A stretch of DNA of 64,000 bases, taken from Leucobacter chromiiresistens. Its GTDB lineage: Bacteria; Actinomycetota; Actinomycetes; Actinomycetales; Microbacteriaceae. The DNA lies in contig NZ_FNKB01000001.1 in NCBI RefSeq assembly GCF_900102345.1, positions 2,759,344-2,823,343 of the forward strand, in the 5' to 3' direction. Position numbers and translations under genes: made by a program. This document shows, piece after piece, positions 40,482 through 50,049 of the stretch. The notes beneath the pieces were generated by a model. The model worked only from the letters and a program-made list of their open reading frames with translations. It was not told where the DNA came from and searched no databases. The first letter of the stretch is position 1, and each line of letters opens with the position of its first letter.

Positions 40482-41692
40482 GCGCCGCTCAGCTCCTCCT
40501 GCGCGAGGCGGGTGCCGCGCACCCGTGCGGCGATCTTCGCGAACGCCACGTCGCGCGCGAAGTCGGGCGAGCCGTGCTTCGGCTTCTCGTCGATGAGGTA
40601 CGGGGAGAATCCGCAGTCGTCCGTCGATCCGAGCAGCTCGGCCGGGATGAACCGCGCGGCGCGCACCAGCTGATCCCGCACCTCCGGCGCGGTCTCGAGC
40701 TTCGGGCTGGTCGGATCGGTGACGCCGAGCAGCACCCTCGGCGCCGCCGCGGTGCGCGCGCGCTGGCGCAGCTGCCGGCCCACCAGCCGGGCCACCCGAT
40801 CCGGCTCCTTCTCGCTCGCGGCTTGCACCAGGAAGTACCCGGCCTCGATCTGGAAGAGCTCGGGGATCAGCGCGGCGTAGTCGACGTCGGCGCTGTGGGC
40901 CGAGTCGTGATCGTTGCCGGGGCACGTGTGCACGCCGACCGCGGCGCGGTGCTCGGGGGCGAGCTCCGCGAGCACGCGGTTGATGAGGTCGATGAAGCCG
41001 CCCAGCGCCTCCGGGCCCGCCCACGGCGCGCGGAGATCGCGGCGCAGCGCGAGCCGCCCCTCCGTGAAGTCGATGGTGACGCGGGAGGCGCCGGCGGCGA
41101 AGCTGCGCCGGATGTCCTCCGCGCACCCGGCCACCACATCGTCGAGGAACGCGTCTCGGGAGTAGTCTCCGAGCCCCTCCGCGGGCACCATGAGCGACAG
41201 CATCGACGGCGAGACGACCGCCTGCTTGAGCGGGAGGCGGGTGAGCGGCCGCGCGGCCGCCACGTCGTCCGCCGCCCAGGAGCGGAACCGGAACGGGCCG
41301 CGGGCGAGGCTCGGGATCACCCGGTGGTGCCCGTCGGCGAAGACCGCGAACACCGGCCCCTCGCGCACGTCGCCCGCGAACGAGGTGCCGAGCGGGTAGC
41401 TCGAGAAGCTCTGCCGCCGCTGCTCCCCGTCGCTCACGAGGGGCGAGCCGGTCTCCGCGAACCTCTCGAGGGTGTCGCGCACGGCGCGATCCTGCTCGCC
41501 GCGCAGCGTCTCCGCGTCGACCAGGCCGGCCTCCGCATCGAGCACCGCGCGCTGCAGACTCGCGGGGCGCGGCAGGCTGCCCACGGCCTCGGTCGGCAGC
41601 TCGCCGCCGCGCCACGCCTCGGCGTGCTCGGCGGGGAGGGCGGCTTCCGCCGCTCCCGCCGCCCCCGCCCCACGGACGTCCGGCGCGCTCAC
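40478..41692 (-). CDS. MetE C-terminal-domain-like methyltransferase (short core-MetE type)
   Basis: 404 residues resembling the catalytic C-terminal half of cobalamin-independent methionine synthase. Zinc-ligand-like residues appear in VGVHTCPGNDHD and STDDCGFSPYL; VGSLPRPASLQRAV is the N-terminal barrel start; DFTEGRLALRRD is the substrate region. Short MetE-like proteins act on small methyl donors or on methylcobalamin-like proteins in some organisms; the donor here is not known. It sits between full-length metE and metF with 4-bp overlaps on both sides, so it is made together with them. Confidence 0.78.
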   Translation of the reverse strand: MSAPDVRGAGAAGAAEAALPAEHAEAWRGGELPTEAVGSLPRPASLQRAVLDAEAGLVDAETLRGEQDRAVRDTLERFAETGSPLVSDGEQRRQSFSSYPLGTSFAGDVREGPVFAVFADGHHRVIPSLARGPFRFRSWAADDVAAARPLTRLPLKQAVVSPSMLSLMVPAEGLGDYSRDAFLDDVVAGCAEDIRRSFAAGASRVTIDFTEGRLALRRDLRAPWAGPEALGGFIDLINRVLAELAPEHRAAVGVHTCPGNDHDSAHSADVDYAALIPELFQIEAGYFLVQAASEKEPDRVARLVGRQLRQRARTAAAPRVLLGVTDPTSPKLETAPEVRDQLVRAARFIPAELLGSTDDCGFSPYLIDEKPKHGSPDFARDVAFAKIAARVRGTRLAQEELSGA

Positions 41693-44010
41693 GCGCCCGC
41701 GCGCACCGCACGGGCCGCGTGCACCAGGTTCGTGAGGCTCGCCACGGTCTCCTCGTACCCGCGGGTCTTCAGGCCGCAGTCGGGGTTCACCCAGAGCTGC
41801 TCGCCTGGAATGCGCGCTGCCGCGATCCGGATCAGCTCCTGCTGCTCCTCGACGCTCGGCACGCGGGGCGAGTGGATGTCGTAGACGCCCGGGCCGATGC
41901 CGCGCGAGTATCCGTGCTCGCCCAGTGGCTCGACGACGTCCATCCGGCTGCGGGCCGCCTCGATGCTCGTGACATCGGCGTCGAGCCCGTCGACGGCGTC
42001 GATGATCTCGCCGAACTCCGAGTAGCAGAGGTGCGTGTGGATCTGCACGCCGGGCGCCGCGCCGCTCGTCGCGAGGCGGAACGCGCCCACCGACCAGTCG
42101 AGGTACGCCGCCTGCCGGTCGGCGTCGAGGGGCAGCAGCTCCCGGAGGGCCGGCTCGTCCACCTGCACGATGCGGATGCCCGCCTCGACGAGGTCGTCGA
42201 TCTCGTCGCGCAGGGCGAGGGCGACCTGCGACGCCGTATCGGCCAGCGGCTGATCATCTCGCACGAAGGACCAGGCGAGGATCGTGACGGGCCCGGTGAG
42301 CATTCCCTTCACCGGTCGGTCGGTGAGCGACTGGGCGTACGCCGACCAGGCGACCGTCATCGGCGCCGGGCGGGAGACGTCGCCCCACAGGATCGACGGG
42401 CGGGTCGCCCGCGTGCCGTACGACTGCACCCAGCCGTGCTCCGTGACCGCGAACCCGTCGAGCAGCTCGGCGAAGTACTGGACCATGTCGTTGCGCTCGG
42501 CTTCGCCGTGCACCAGCACGTCCAGGCCGATCTCCTCCTGCAGACGGATCACGCGGGCGATCTCGGCGCGCAGGAACTCGTCGTACTCCTCCTGGCCGAG
42601 TTCGCCCCGGCCGAAGGCGGCGCGGGCGCGTCGGATCTCGGCGGTCTGCGGGAACGAGCCGATCGTGGTCGTGGCGAGCTCGGGGATGTCGAGGGCCTGC
42701 TGCGCGGCGCGGCGCTCCTCCTCGTCGGCCCGCTCGCGATCCTCCCCCGCGACGGCGTCGACGCGGGCGCGCACCTCGTCCACCCGCACGCCGGCGGTCT
42801 GAGCGCGCGATGCGAGGATCGCGTCGACTGCAGCGAGCTCTCCCTCGATCGCGGCGGCGCCCTCGGCGAGCCCCCGGGCGAGGATCACGACCTGCTCGAC
42901 CTTCTGGTCGGCGAAGGCGAGCCAGGAGGCGAGCTCGGCGTCGAGCCGCGTCTCGTCGCGCACGTTGTGGGGAACGTGCTGCAGGCTGTTGGAGGTGGCG
43001 GCGACCGTCGCGATCCCGGCGCGCTGCAGGCGCTCGAGCGCGCCGAACGCCGCGCGCAGATCGGTCTTCCAGATGTTGCGCCCGTCGACGACGCCCGCGA
43101 CGAGCTGCGTGTCGGCGAAGGCCGCGGTGAGCTCGCCCGAGGCGAGCTCCGCCTCGGGGAGCGAGCCGCGCACGAGGTCGGCCTGCACCGCTTCGACCGG
43201 CAGCGCGCCGAGCCGCGCGAGCGCCGACGAGGCGTCGCCGTAGGGCGCGGTCAGCAGGATGCGGGGGCGTTCGGCGGTCGCGCCGAGCGCCGTGTAGGCC
43301 CGCTCGACGAGTTCGAGCGTCTGCTCGCGCGGAACCGGCAGGGAGTCGGAGACGAGTGCGGGCTCGTCGAGCTGCACCCACTGCGCCCCCGCTCCCGCCA
43401 GCGCGGCGAGCAGCTCGCCGTACGCGGCGACGACCTCGTCGAGGCGGTCGATCGGCTGGAAGCCGGCGGCGGCTGCGTCGGAGGCCTTGGCGAGCAGCAG
43501 GTAGGTGACGGGCCCGACGATCACGGGGCGCGATTCGATGCCCTGCTCGGCGGCCTCGGAGAGCTGGGCGACGAGCTGCGCGGGGTTCGCCGCGAACGGG
43601 GTGCGCTCGTCGATCTCGGGCACGCTGTAGTGGTAGTTCGTGTCGAACCACTTGGTCATCTCGAGCGGCTGGTGGTCGCGGTCGCCGCGGGCGAGCGCGA
43701 AGTAGGTGACGAGATCGCTGCCGGCGATGTCGGCGAAGCGCTGCGGGATGGCGCCGAGCGCCAGCGTCGCGTCGAGCACCTGGTCGTAGAAGCTGAAGCT
43801 CTCGGGCACCGCGCCGCCGGCCGCGGGGAGGCCGAGCTCGACGAGGTGCGCACGGGTGCTCGCGCGCAGCTCGCGCGCGGTCTGCTGCAGAGCCGCCTCG
43901 TCGCTCTGCCCCTTCCAATAGGATTCGATCGCCCGCTTCAGCTCGCGGCGGCGCCCGAGTCGCGGGTATCCGAGAATCGTCGCGGTGGGCAGATGCGTCG
44001 TTGCGGTCAT
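41689..44010 (-). CDS. metE: 5-methyltetrahydropteroyltriglutamate--homocysteine methyltransferase (cobalamin-independent methionine synthase)
   Basis: Full-length MetE of 773 residues with two barrels. N-terminal: LGYPRLGRRRELKRAIESYW and EMTKWFDTNYHY. C-terminal: TTTIGSFPQTAEIRRAR, VHGEAERNDMVQYFAELL, HTHLCYSEFGEI (Zn His and Cys) and WVNPDCGLKTRGYEE (Zn Cys). ATG at 44010 with AAAGGA upstream. The 130-bp leader before it may be structured. Makes methionine without B12. Confidence 0.95.
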   Translation of the reverse strand: MTATTHLPTATILGYPRLGRRRELKRAIESYWKGQSDEAALQQTARELRASTRAHLVELGLPAAGGAVPESFSFYDQVLDATLALGAIPQRFADIAGSDLVTYFALARGDRDHQPLEMTKWFDTNYHYSVPEIDERTPFAANPAQLVAQLSEAAEQGIESRPVIVGPVTYLLLAKASDAAAAGFQPIDRLDEVVAAYGELLAALAGAGAQWVQLDEPALVSDSLPVPREQTLELVERAYTALGATAERPRILLTAPYGDASSALARLGALPVEAVQADLVRGSLPEAELASGELTAAFADTQLVAGVVDGRNIWKTDLRAAFGALERLQRAGIATVAATSNSLQHVPHNVRDETRLDAELASWLAFADQKVEQVVILARGLAEGAAAIEGELAAVDAILASRAQTAGVRVDEVRARVDAVAGEDRERADEEERRAAQQALDIPELATTTIGSFPQTAEIRRARAAFGRGELGQEEYDEFLRAEIARVIRLQEEIGLDVLVHGEAERNDMVQYFAELLDGFAVTEHGWVQSYGTRATRPSILWGDVSRPAPMTVAWSAYAQSLTDRPVKGMLTGPVTILAWSFVRDDQPLADTASQVALALRDEIDDLVEAGIRIVQVDEPALRELLPLDADRQAAYLDWSVGAFRLATSGAAPGVQIHTHLCYSEFGEIIDAVDGLDADVTSIEAARSRMDVVEPLGEHGYSRGIGPGVYDIHSPRVPSVEEQQELIRIAAARIPGEQLWVNPDCGLKTRGYEETVASLTNLVHAARAVRAGA

Positions 44011-44139
44011 GGCCGTCCTTTTCGTGGGAACTCAAGGATCGCAGCAGGCGCTGCTCCCCGTGGAACTCCCCCAAGGTATCCAGCGGTGCGCATTCGCGGT
44101 GCGATGTTGCTCCCTGTTACCCGGACGCCTCAGCAGCGC
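44011..44139 (-). promoter_or_regulatory. metE leader, candidate structured RNA (SAM-responsive element not excluded)
   Basis: The minus-strand leader opens with GCGCTGCT (44132-44139) that pairs perfectly with AGCAGCGC (44048-44055), enclosing about 76 nt. Inside the loop and at its 5' end are GCTGAGG and GGGAGCAAC, loosely like the conserved strands of S-box (SAM) aptamers, but the whole consensus is not met. The pairing 5' arm abuts the hflX stop. An 8-bp pairing in high-GC DNA can be chance. Confidence 0.3.
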
Positions 44140-45753
44140 TTATGACACGTATTGCTCCAGCTTCGATGCCGTCTCCGCCGTCACGTACGCGCGCACGCGG
44201 GTGCCGGTCTCAACGTACTCCGTCTCCAGCACGCGGTTGCGCTCGTGCAGCTCGGCGACGAGCTCGCCGCGGTCGTAGGGCACCACGACCGTGATCTCGC
44301 GATCCGGCACCGGCAGCGCGGCGTCGATCCGCCGCTTCAGCTCCTCGATGCCCTCGCCCGTGCGCGCGGAGACGAACACGGCGTCGGGCACGAGCCCGTG
44401 CAGCATCAGCCGCTGCGAATCGTCGAGCAGATCGGCCTTGTTGAACGCCACCAGCTCCGTGATGTCCTGCGCCTCGACCTCGGCGATCACGTCGCGCACC
44501 GTGCGCAGCTGCGCCTCGGGATCCGGGTGCGATCCGTCGACCACGTGCAGGATCACCGAGGCGTCGCCCACCTCCTCGAACGTCGAGCGGAACGCCTCGA
44601 CCAGCTGATGCGGCAGGTTGCGCACGAAACCGACCGTGTCGGCGTACGTGAAGCGGCGGCCGTCGTCGGTCTCGCCGTGCCTGATCGCCGTGTCGAGCGT
44701 TGCGAACAGCTGGTTCTGCACCAGCTCCTGCGTCCCCGTGAGGCGGTTCAGCAGACTCGACTTGCCGGCGTTCGTGTACCCGGCGATCGCGACCGAGGGC
44801 ACTTCGCCGCGCTTGCGATTCGCGCGCTTCGCCTCGCGCGCCGGGGCGAAGCCGGCGATCTGCTTGCGCAGCTTCGACATGCGGATGTGGATCTTGCGGC
44901 GGTCGAGCTCCATCTTCGTCTCGCCGGGGCCGCGCGATCCCATTCCCGCGCCGCCGGAGCCGACCTGGCCGCCCGCCTGACGCGACATGGACTCGCCCCA
45001 GCCGCGGAGGCGCGGCAGCAGGTACTGCAGCTGCGCGAGCTCGACCTGCGCCTTGCCCTCGCGACTCTTCGCGTGCTGGCTGAAGATGTCGAGGATCACC
45101 GCCGTGCGGTCGATCACCTTCACCTTCACCACGTCCTCCAGCGCACGGCGCTGGCTCGGCGCGAGCTCGGTGTCGGCGATCACCGTGTCGGCGCCCACCG
45201 CGGCCACGAGCTCGGCGAGCTCCTGCGCCTTGCCCTTGCCCAGGTACGTCGCCGGGTCGGGGTGCGCGCGCCGCTGCAGCAGGCCGTCGAGCACGCGCGC
45301 GCCCGCGGTCTCCGCGAGCGCGGAGAGCTCGCGCAACGAGTTCTCGGCGTCCTCGGCGCTCCGCTGCGAGTAGACGCCGATGAGCACGACGTTCTCGAGC
45401 CGCAGCTGCCGGTACTCCACCTCGGTGACGTCTTCGAGCTCGGTCGAGAGCCCGACGACGCGCTTCAGCGACGCGCGATCCTCGCGCTCCATGCGGATCG
45501 CGTCGAGATCGCCCTCGAGCCGGTCGTGGTCGGCGTCGCCGAGCGCCTGCGCGCCGCTCGTCAGATCGCGGATCACGGTCGCCGAGCCGGCGCCTGCGGC
45601 GCGGGCGAGCACCCGGTCGAGGGGGTCCGCGGGAGCGGGGTCCGAGTTCGCCGGGGAGGTCGTGCCTGGGGTCGTGGCTGCGCGATCGAGTGCGTCTTCC
45701 CCGACAGCGTCCTCGACGGCGATCACTGCATCGTCTGCGTTCTGCTTCTTCAT
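44140..45753 (-). CDS. hflX: GTPase HflX
   Basis: Ribosome-associated GTPase that splits stalled ribosomes. 537 residues: HflX N-terminal domain (about 125-250; VLIGVYSQ, ATYLGKGKAQEL, DTELAPSQRRAL), a coiled-coil linker with a Gly-rich loop (GGQVGSGGAGMGSRGPGETK over its length), then the G domain: G1 GYTNAGKSS, G3 DTVGF, G4 FNKADL, G5 SARTGEG. The first 90 residues are acidic and variable. In the conserved actinobacterial position downstream of dapF and miaA, though a methyltransferase gene on the other strand now lies between. Confidence 0.95.
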   Translation of the reverse strand: MKKQNADDAVIAVEDAVGEDALDRAATTPGTTSPANSDPAPADPLDRVLARAAGAGSATVIRDLTSGAQALGDADHDRLEGDLDAIRMEREDRASLKRVVGLSTELEDVTEVEYRQLRLENVVLIGVYSQRSAEDAENSLRELSALAETAGARVLDGLLQRRAHPDPATYLGKGKAQELAELVAAVGADTVIADTELAPSQRRALEDVVKVKVIDRTAVILDIFSQHAKSREGKAQVELAQLQYLLPRLRGWGESMSRQAGGQVGSGGAGMGSRGPGETKMELDRRKIHIRMSKLRKQIAGFAPAREAKRANRKRGEVPSVAIAGYTNAGKSSLLNRLTGTQELVQNQLFATLDTAIRHGETDDGRRFTYADTVGFVRNLPHQLVEAFRSTFEEVGDASVILHVVDGSHPDPEAQLRTVRDVIAEVEAQDITELVAFNKADLLDDSQRLMLHGLVPDAVFVSARTGEGIEELKRRIDAALPVPDREITVVVPYDRGELVAELHERNRVLETEYVETGTRVRAYVTAETASKLEQYVS

Positions 45754-45848
45754 CTGGAGGCCAGTCTACGCGGCGCGCGCCCGGGCGCGTCGGCCGTTCG
45801 CCGTGGGCGCAGCCCGCCGCGCGGGCGGAGGCCTGGGATACTGGTGCG

Positions 45849-46472
45849 GTGACCCAGCACTACTTCTCCGAATCCCCCGGCGGCGAGCTCCGGCCCCGCG
45901 AGGTCGAGGTGGAGCTCGCCGGCGCTCCGCGCACCGTCGTGACGGCGGGCGGCGTGTTCAGCCCCGATCAGCTCGATCGCGGCACCGCGATCCTGTTGCG
46001 CGCACTCCCGGAAGCCGACGATCTCGGACCCGCTGGAGGCGCCCCGCTGCTCGACGTGGGCTGCGGCTGGGGCGCGATCGCGCTCGACGCTGCGCTCGCG
46101 CAGCCCGAGCGCGAGATCTGGGCGATCGATGTCAACGAGCGGTCGCGCGAGTTGACCCGGATGAACGCGGAGCGGCTCGGCCTCGCGCACGTGCGGGTCG
46201 CGTCGCCCGACGAGGTGTCCGACGGGCTCGAGTTCGGCGAGATCCGCTCGAATCCGCCGATCCGCGTGGGCAAGGACGCGCTGCACGCGATCCTGCGCCA
46301 GTGGCTCCCCCGGTTGCAGGCGGGGGGCGTCGCGCACCTCGTGGTCGCGAAGCACCTGGGCGCGGACTCGCTGCAGCGCTGGATCGCGGCGGAGTTCGCC
46401 GATCTCGTCGTCGACCGCCCGTCTCGCGACAAGGGCTTCCACATCATCCGAGCGAGTCGCCCGGAGCGGTAG
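45849..46472 (+). CDS. Class I SAM-dependent methyltransferase, RsmC/RlmG-like C-terminal domain
   Basis: 207 residues, GTG start at 45849 (MTQHYFSESPGGE); the open frame upstream is intergenic. Motif I LLDVGCGWGAIALDAAL, acidic motif IWAIDVNERS, and the nucleic-acid methyltransferase motif IV as RSNPPIRVG. This is the RsmC catalytic half without the N-terminal half, a form usual in actinobacteria and thought to modify rRNA guanine N2. Divergent from hflX, convergent with dapF. Confidence 0.87.
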   Translation: MTQHYFSESPGGELRPREVEVELAGAPRTVVTAGGVFSPDQLDRGTAILLRALPEADDLGPAGGAPLLDVGCGWGAIALDAALAQPEREIWAIDVNERSRELTRMNAERLGLAHVRVASPDEVSDGLEFGEIRSNPPIRVGKDALHAILRQWLPRLQAGGVAHLVVAKHLGADSLQRWIAAEFADLVVDRPSRDKGFHIIRASRPER

Positions 46473-46603
46473 GCGCGGCGCCGGTCGGGCTCGGCGCCGA
46501 GCGGGCGCCGCACCGGTCGGGGCCGCACCGGTCGGGGGCCGTCAGGCGTCAGGCGGGGCCGACAGCTGTCGGGCGAGGGCCGTCAAGCATCGGGCGAGGG
46601 CCG
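46473..46603. repeat. GC-rich short repeats and palindrome between methyltransferase and dapF
   Basis: The convergent gap holds GCCGCACCGGTCGGG-type copies (about 46508-46537) and two copies of GGGCGAGGGCCGTCA-GC-TCGGG (about 46570-46614, running into the dapF 3' end). It also holds a perfect 14-bp palindrome GCTCGGCGCCGAGC at 46489-46502 that could act as a bidirectional terminator. No coding signal. Confidence 0.6.
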
Positions 46604-47485
46604 TCAGGCGTCGGGAAGCTCGATCTCCCCCGTGTAGACCAGCTCGGCGGGGCCGTTCAGCGACACGTGCTCGCCCTCCTCGGTGGGGAACATGCGCACG
46701 GCGAGCCGGCCCCCGGGCACGTCGACGCGCCAGTGGTTCGGCATGCCCGCGCCGCCCCAGTGCCGGAACGCGAGCGCGGCCGCAGCCGTGCCCGTGCCGC
46801 ACGACAGGGTCTCGCCGACACCGCGCTCGTGCACGCGCATGCGGATGCGCGCCACCCCGTCCTTGACCAGCGGATCCTCGGGCACGACGAACTCGATGTT
46901 CGCGCCGTTCTCGGCGACGGGTTCGAGCGCGGGCTCGCGGTGCAGGTCGAGGCCGTCGAGCTCTGCGGGGTCCGCCAGCGCGGTGACGACGTGCGGGTTG
47001 CCGAGATCGATGCCGAGCCCCGGTCGAGCCACATCGAGGCCCTGCGCGGCGACGAGTCGCTCCTCGGCGAGGCGCCAGCGCCCGAGATCGACGGTGTACC
47101 CGGAGACGCCGGCGAGCACGTCCTTCACGCCGGCGCGCGTCGCGATCGGCAGCGTGTCGCGCCGCTCCGGGGCGACGAGGCCGCGAGTGATCAGATAGTG
47201 CGCGTACACCCGCACGCCGTTGCCGCACATCTCGGCCGGCGTGCCGTCGGCGTTCCAGTAATCCATGAACCACTCGGCGTCCGGCTCCTCGGCGAGGCAC
47301 GCCGCCCCCTCCGGAATGGAGCGCGAGCGCACCGCCCGGATCACGCCGTCGGCGCCGACGCCGAACCGGCGGTCGCAGAGGAAGCGGATCTGCTCGGGAG
47401 TCAGCTCGCGCTCGCCGTCGGGGTCGGTGAACAGCACGAAATCGTTGCCCGTGCCATGGCCCTTGGTGAACGCGAGGGTCGTCAT
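46604..47485 (-). CDS. dapF: Diaminopimelate epimerase
   Basis: Interconverts LL- and meso-diaminopimelate for lysine and, where used, peptidoglycan. 293 residues; the two active-site cysteines are in [14 protein letters not shown] and [30 protein letters not shown] is the N-terminal signature. It follows miaA by 10 bp, giving the conserved order miaB-miaA-dapF. Confidence 0.96.
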   Translation of the reverse strand: MTTLAFTKGHGTGNDFVLFTDPDGERELTPEQIRFLCDRRFGVGADGVIRAVRSRSIPEGAACLAEEPDAEWFMDYWNADGTPAEMCGNGVRVYAHYLITRGLVAPERRDTLPIATRAGVKDVLAGVSGYTVDLGRWRLAEERLVAAQGLDVARPGLGIDLGNPHVVTALADPAELDGLDLHREPALEPVAENGANIEFVVPEDPLVKDGVARIRMRVHERGVGETLSCGTGTAAAALAFRHWGGAGMPNHWRVDVPGGRLAVRMFPTEEGEHVSLNGPAELVYTGEIELPDA

Positions 47486-47495
47486 GGCCCCCAGT

Positions 47496-48440
47496 TTACG
47501 CGGGCGATTCGCCGGCCCGCAGCCACTCCACCCCGGCGTAGCGCTTGAACCAGCTCACCTGTCTGCGGGCGTAGCGACGGGTGAGCACCTGGGTCTCCGC
47601 GATCGCCTCGGCCTCGGTGAGTCGCCGGTCGAGCTGCGCGAGCGCCTGGGCGTACCCGATGGCGCGGGAGGCCGTCGGTCCCGATGCGATGCCCCGCGGC
47701 ACCAGCGACCGCACCTCGTCGAGGAGGCCCGCCCGCCACATCTGCTCGACGCGCCGGTCGAGCCGCTCGACGAGCTCCGCGCGATCGGCCCGCACACCGA
47801 GGAGGCGCGTTCCGCCCGCCTGCGCGCCGTGCCACAGCCGCGGCTCGGCCGGCAGCGTCACCTGCGCGTCGCCCCCGAGCAGGGCCACTTCGAGCGCCCG
47901 CACCACCCGGCGCGGGTTTCGCGCGTCGACGGCCTCGGCGGTCGCCGGGTCGCGCGCGCGCAGTCGCTCGAGCAGCGTGTCCACCCCGTCGCGCTCGAGC
48001 GCCGCCTCGAGCTCTGCGCGCAGCGCGTCGTCGCGGGGCGGGAACTGGAAGTCGAAGAGCACGCTCGAGACGTAGAGTCCCGATCCCCCGACGAGGATCG
48101 CGTCGGCCCCGCGGGCGTGAATGCCTCCGATGGCGGCGCGGGCCGCCTCCTGGTACCACGCCACCGTTGCTTCGTCGCCGGGGTCGAGCACGTCGAAGAG
48201 GTGGTGCGCGATCCCCCGCCGCTCCGCCTCCGGCAGTTTCGCCGTGCCGATGTCCATGCCGCGATAGACCTGCATCGCATCGGCGTTCACGATCTCGGTG
48301 GGTCGGCCGGTCGCGATCAGCCGCTCGGCGAGATCGAGGGAGAGCGCCGATTTGCCCGTGCCGGTCGCGCCCACCACGGCCCAGAGGCGCGGGCGGGCAC
48401 GCTGCTCGGTGTCGGCCGGCTGCGCGGCCCTCGGTGTCAT
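47496..48440 (-). CDS. miaA: tRNA dimethylallyltransferase
   Basis: Adds dimethylallyl to A37 of tRNAs reading UNN codons. 314 residues; P-loop [17 protein letters not shown], then [36 protein letters not shown] and [11 protein letters not shown] at 48440 overlaps the miaB stop, coupling the two successive tRNA-modification enzymes. Confidence 0.96.
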   Translation of the reverse strand: MTPRAAQPADTEQRARPRLWAVVGATGTGKSALSLDLAERLIATGRPTEIVNADAMQVYRGMDIGTAKLPEAERRGIAHHLFDVLDPGDEATVAWYQEAARAAIGGIHARGADAILVGGSGLYVSSVLFDFQFPPRDDALRAELEAALERDGVDTLLERLRARDPATAEAVDARNPRRVVRALEVALLGGDAQVTLPAEPRLWHGAQAGGTRLLGVRADRAELVERLDRRVEQMWRAGLLDEVRSLVPRGIASGPTASRAIGYAQALAQLDRRLTEAEAIAETQVLTRRYARRQVSWFKRYAGVEWLRAGESPA

Positions 48441-50002
48441 CGGGTGCGCAGGGTCGGCAGCCCGAGGTTGACGACGCGCGGCGCCGGAGCGGCGGCCTCG
48501 GCGGGCGCGGGGACGCCGCAGCTCTCGGCCTGGCGCCGATCCCAGGCGTCGCCCGCTCGGGTGCGTCGCACGACGAACCGGCGCGCGGCTTCCGACGGGT
48601 CGATCGCCGAGTCGGCGATGAGGAAGTGCGGGGCCGCCGCCGTGATGGCGACCGTGACGACATCGCCCGGGCGGGGTTCGTCGCCGTGCTCGGGCACTGC
48701 GAAGTGCACGAGTCGGTTGTCCTCGCCGCGCCCCGAGAGGCGGCGGGTGGTCGCGTCCTTCTTGCCCTCGCCTGCGGAGACGAGCACCTCGACGGTGCGA
48801 CCGATCTGCGCGTGGTTCTCCTCCAGGGAGATGCGCTCCTGCAGCGCCTGCAGACGCTCGTAGCGCTCCTGCACGACCGCCTTCGGCAGCTGCCCGTCCA
48901 TGTCGGCTGCGGGGGTGCCGGGTCGGATCGAGTACTGGAACGTGAACGCGCTCGCGAATCTCGAGGCCTCGACCACGCGGAGGGTGTCGGCGAAGTCCTC
49001 CTCGGTCTCGCCGGGGAAGCCGACGATGATGTCGGTGGTGATCGCGGCGTGCGGGATGCGCTCGCGCACGGCCTCGAGAATGCCGAGGAACTTCTTCGAC
49101 CGGTACGAGCGGCGCATGGCCTTCAGCACGGTGTCGGAGCCCGACTGCAGCGGCATGTGGAGCACCGGCATCACGTTCGGCGTCTCGGCCATCGCGGCGA
49201 TAACGTCCTCGGTGAAGGCGGCCGGGTGCGGGCTCGTGAACCGCACCCGCTCGAGCCCGTCGATGCCGCCCATGGCGCGCAGGAGCTTGCCGAACGCCTG
49301 CCGGTCGCCGAATTCGACGCCGTAGGTGTTGACGTTCTGGCCGAGGAGCGTCACCTCGATCGCTCCGTCGTCGACGAGCGCCTGGACTTCGGCGAGGATG
49401 TCGCCGGGGCGTCGGTCCTTCTCCTTGCCGCGGAGCGCCGGGACGATGCAGAACGTGCACGTGTTGTTGCAGCCGACGGAGATCGACACCCACCCGCTGG
49501 AGGCGGAGTCGCGCTTGGTCGGCAGCGTGGAGGGGAAGACCTCGAGCGATTCGAGGATCTCTACCTGCGCTTCGGCGTTGTGCCGGGCGCGTTCGAGGAG
49601 GGCGGGCAGCGACCCCATGTTGTGGGTGCCGAAGACCACGTCGACCCAGGGCGCCTTCTCGACGATGGCGCCCTGATCCTTCTGCGCGAGGCACCCGCCG
49701 ACGGCGATCTGCATGCCTTCGCGCTCGCGCTTGACGCCCGCGAGGTGGCCGAGGTTGCCGTACAGCTTGTTGGCCGCGTTCTCGCGCACGGCGCAGGTGT
49801 TGATCACGATGACGTCGGCGGCCTCCGCCGAGTCGGCCGGCACGTATCCGGCGGCTTCGAGCGACCCCGAGAGGCGCTCTGAGTCGTGCACGTTCATCTG
49901 GCAGCCGAGCGTGCGCACGGAGTAGCTGCGGGGGGTGCCGTCGCGACGCACCGATGCGGGCGACAGCTGGATCTCAGGGGGTTCGACAGCGGTGAGACTC
50001 AT
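48437..50002 (-). CDS. miaB: tRNA-2-methylthio-N6-dimethylallyladenosine synthase MiaB
   Basis: Radical-SAM methylthiotransferase, 521 residues. UPF0004 domain with cysteines in [24 protein letters not shown] and [13 protein letters not shown] cluster motif [13 protein letters not shown]-terminal TRAM domain (about 390-460). It acts on the product of MiaA. The last 50 residues are a variable Ala/Pro/Arg tail. Confidence 0.96.
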   Translation of the reverse strand: MSLTAVEPPEIQLSPASVRRDGTPRSYSVRTLGCQMNVHDSERLSGSLEAAGYVPADSAEAADVIVINTCAVRENAANKLYGNLGHLAGVKREREGMQIAVGGCLAQKDQGAIVEKAPWVDVVFGTHNMGSLPALLERARHNAEAQVEILESLEVFPSTLPTKRDSASSGWVSISVGCNNTCTFCIVPALRGKEKDRRPGDILAEVQALVDDGAIEVTLLGQNVNTYGVEFGDRQAFGKLLRAMGGIDGLERVRFTSPHPAAFTEDVIAAMAETPNVMPVLHMPLQSGSDTVLKAMRRSYRSKKFLGILEAVRERIPHAAITTDIIVGFPGETEEDFADTLRVVEASRFASAFTFQYSIRPGTPAADMDGQLPKAVVQERYERLQALQERISLEENHAQIGRTVEVLVSAGEGKKDATTRRLSGRGEDNRLVHFAVPEHGDEPRPGDVVTVAITAAAPHFLIADSAIDPSEAARRFVVRRTRAGDAWDRRQAESCGVPAPAEAAAPAPRVVNLGLPTLRTR

Positions 50003-50049
50003 GGTCTCCAGTCTACCGGCGACGGCGGGCGCGCCGGCGGCGGGCGCTG

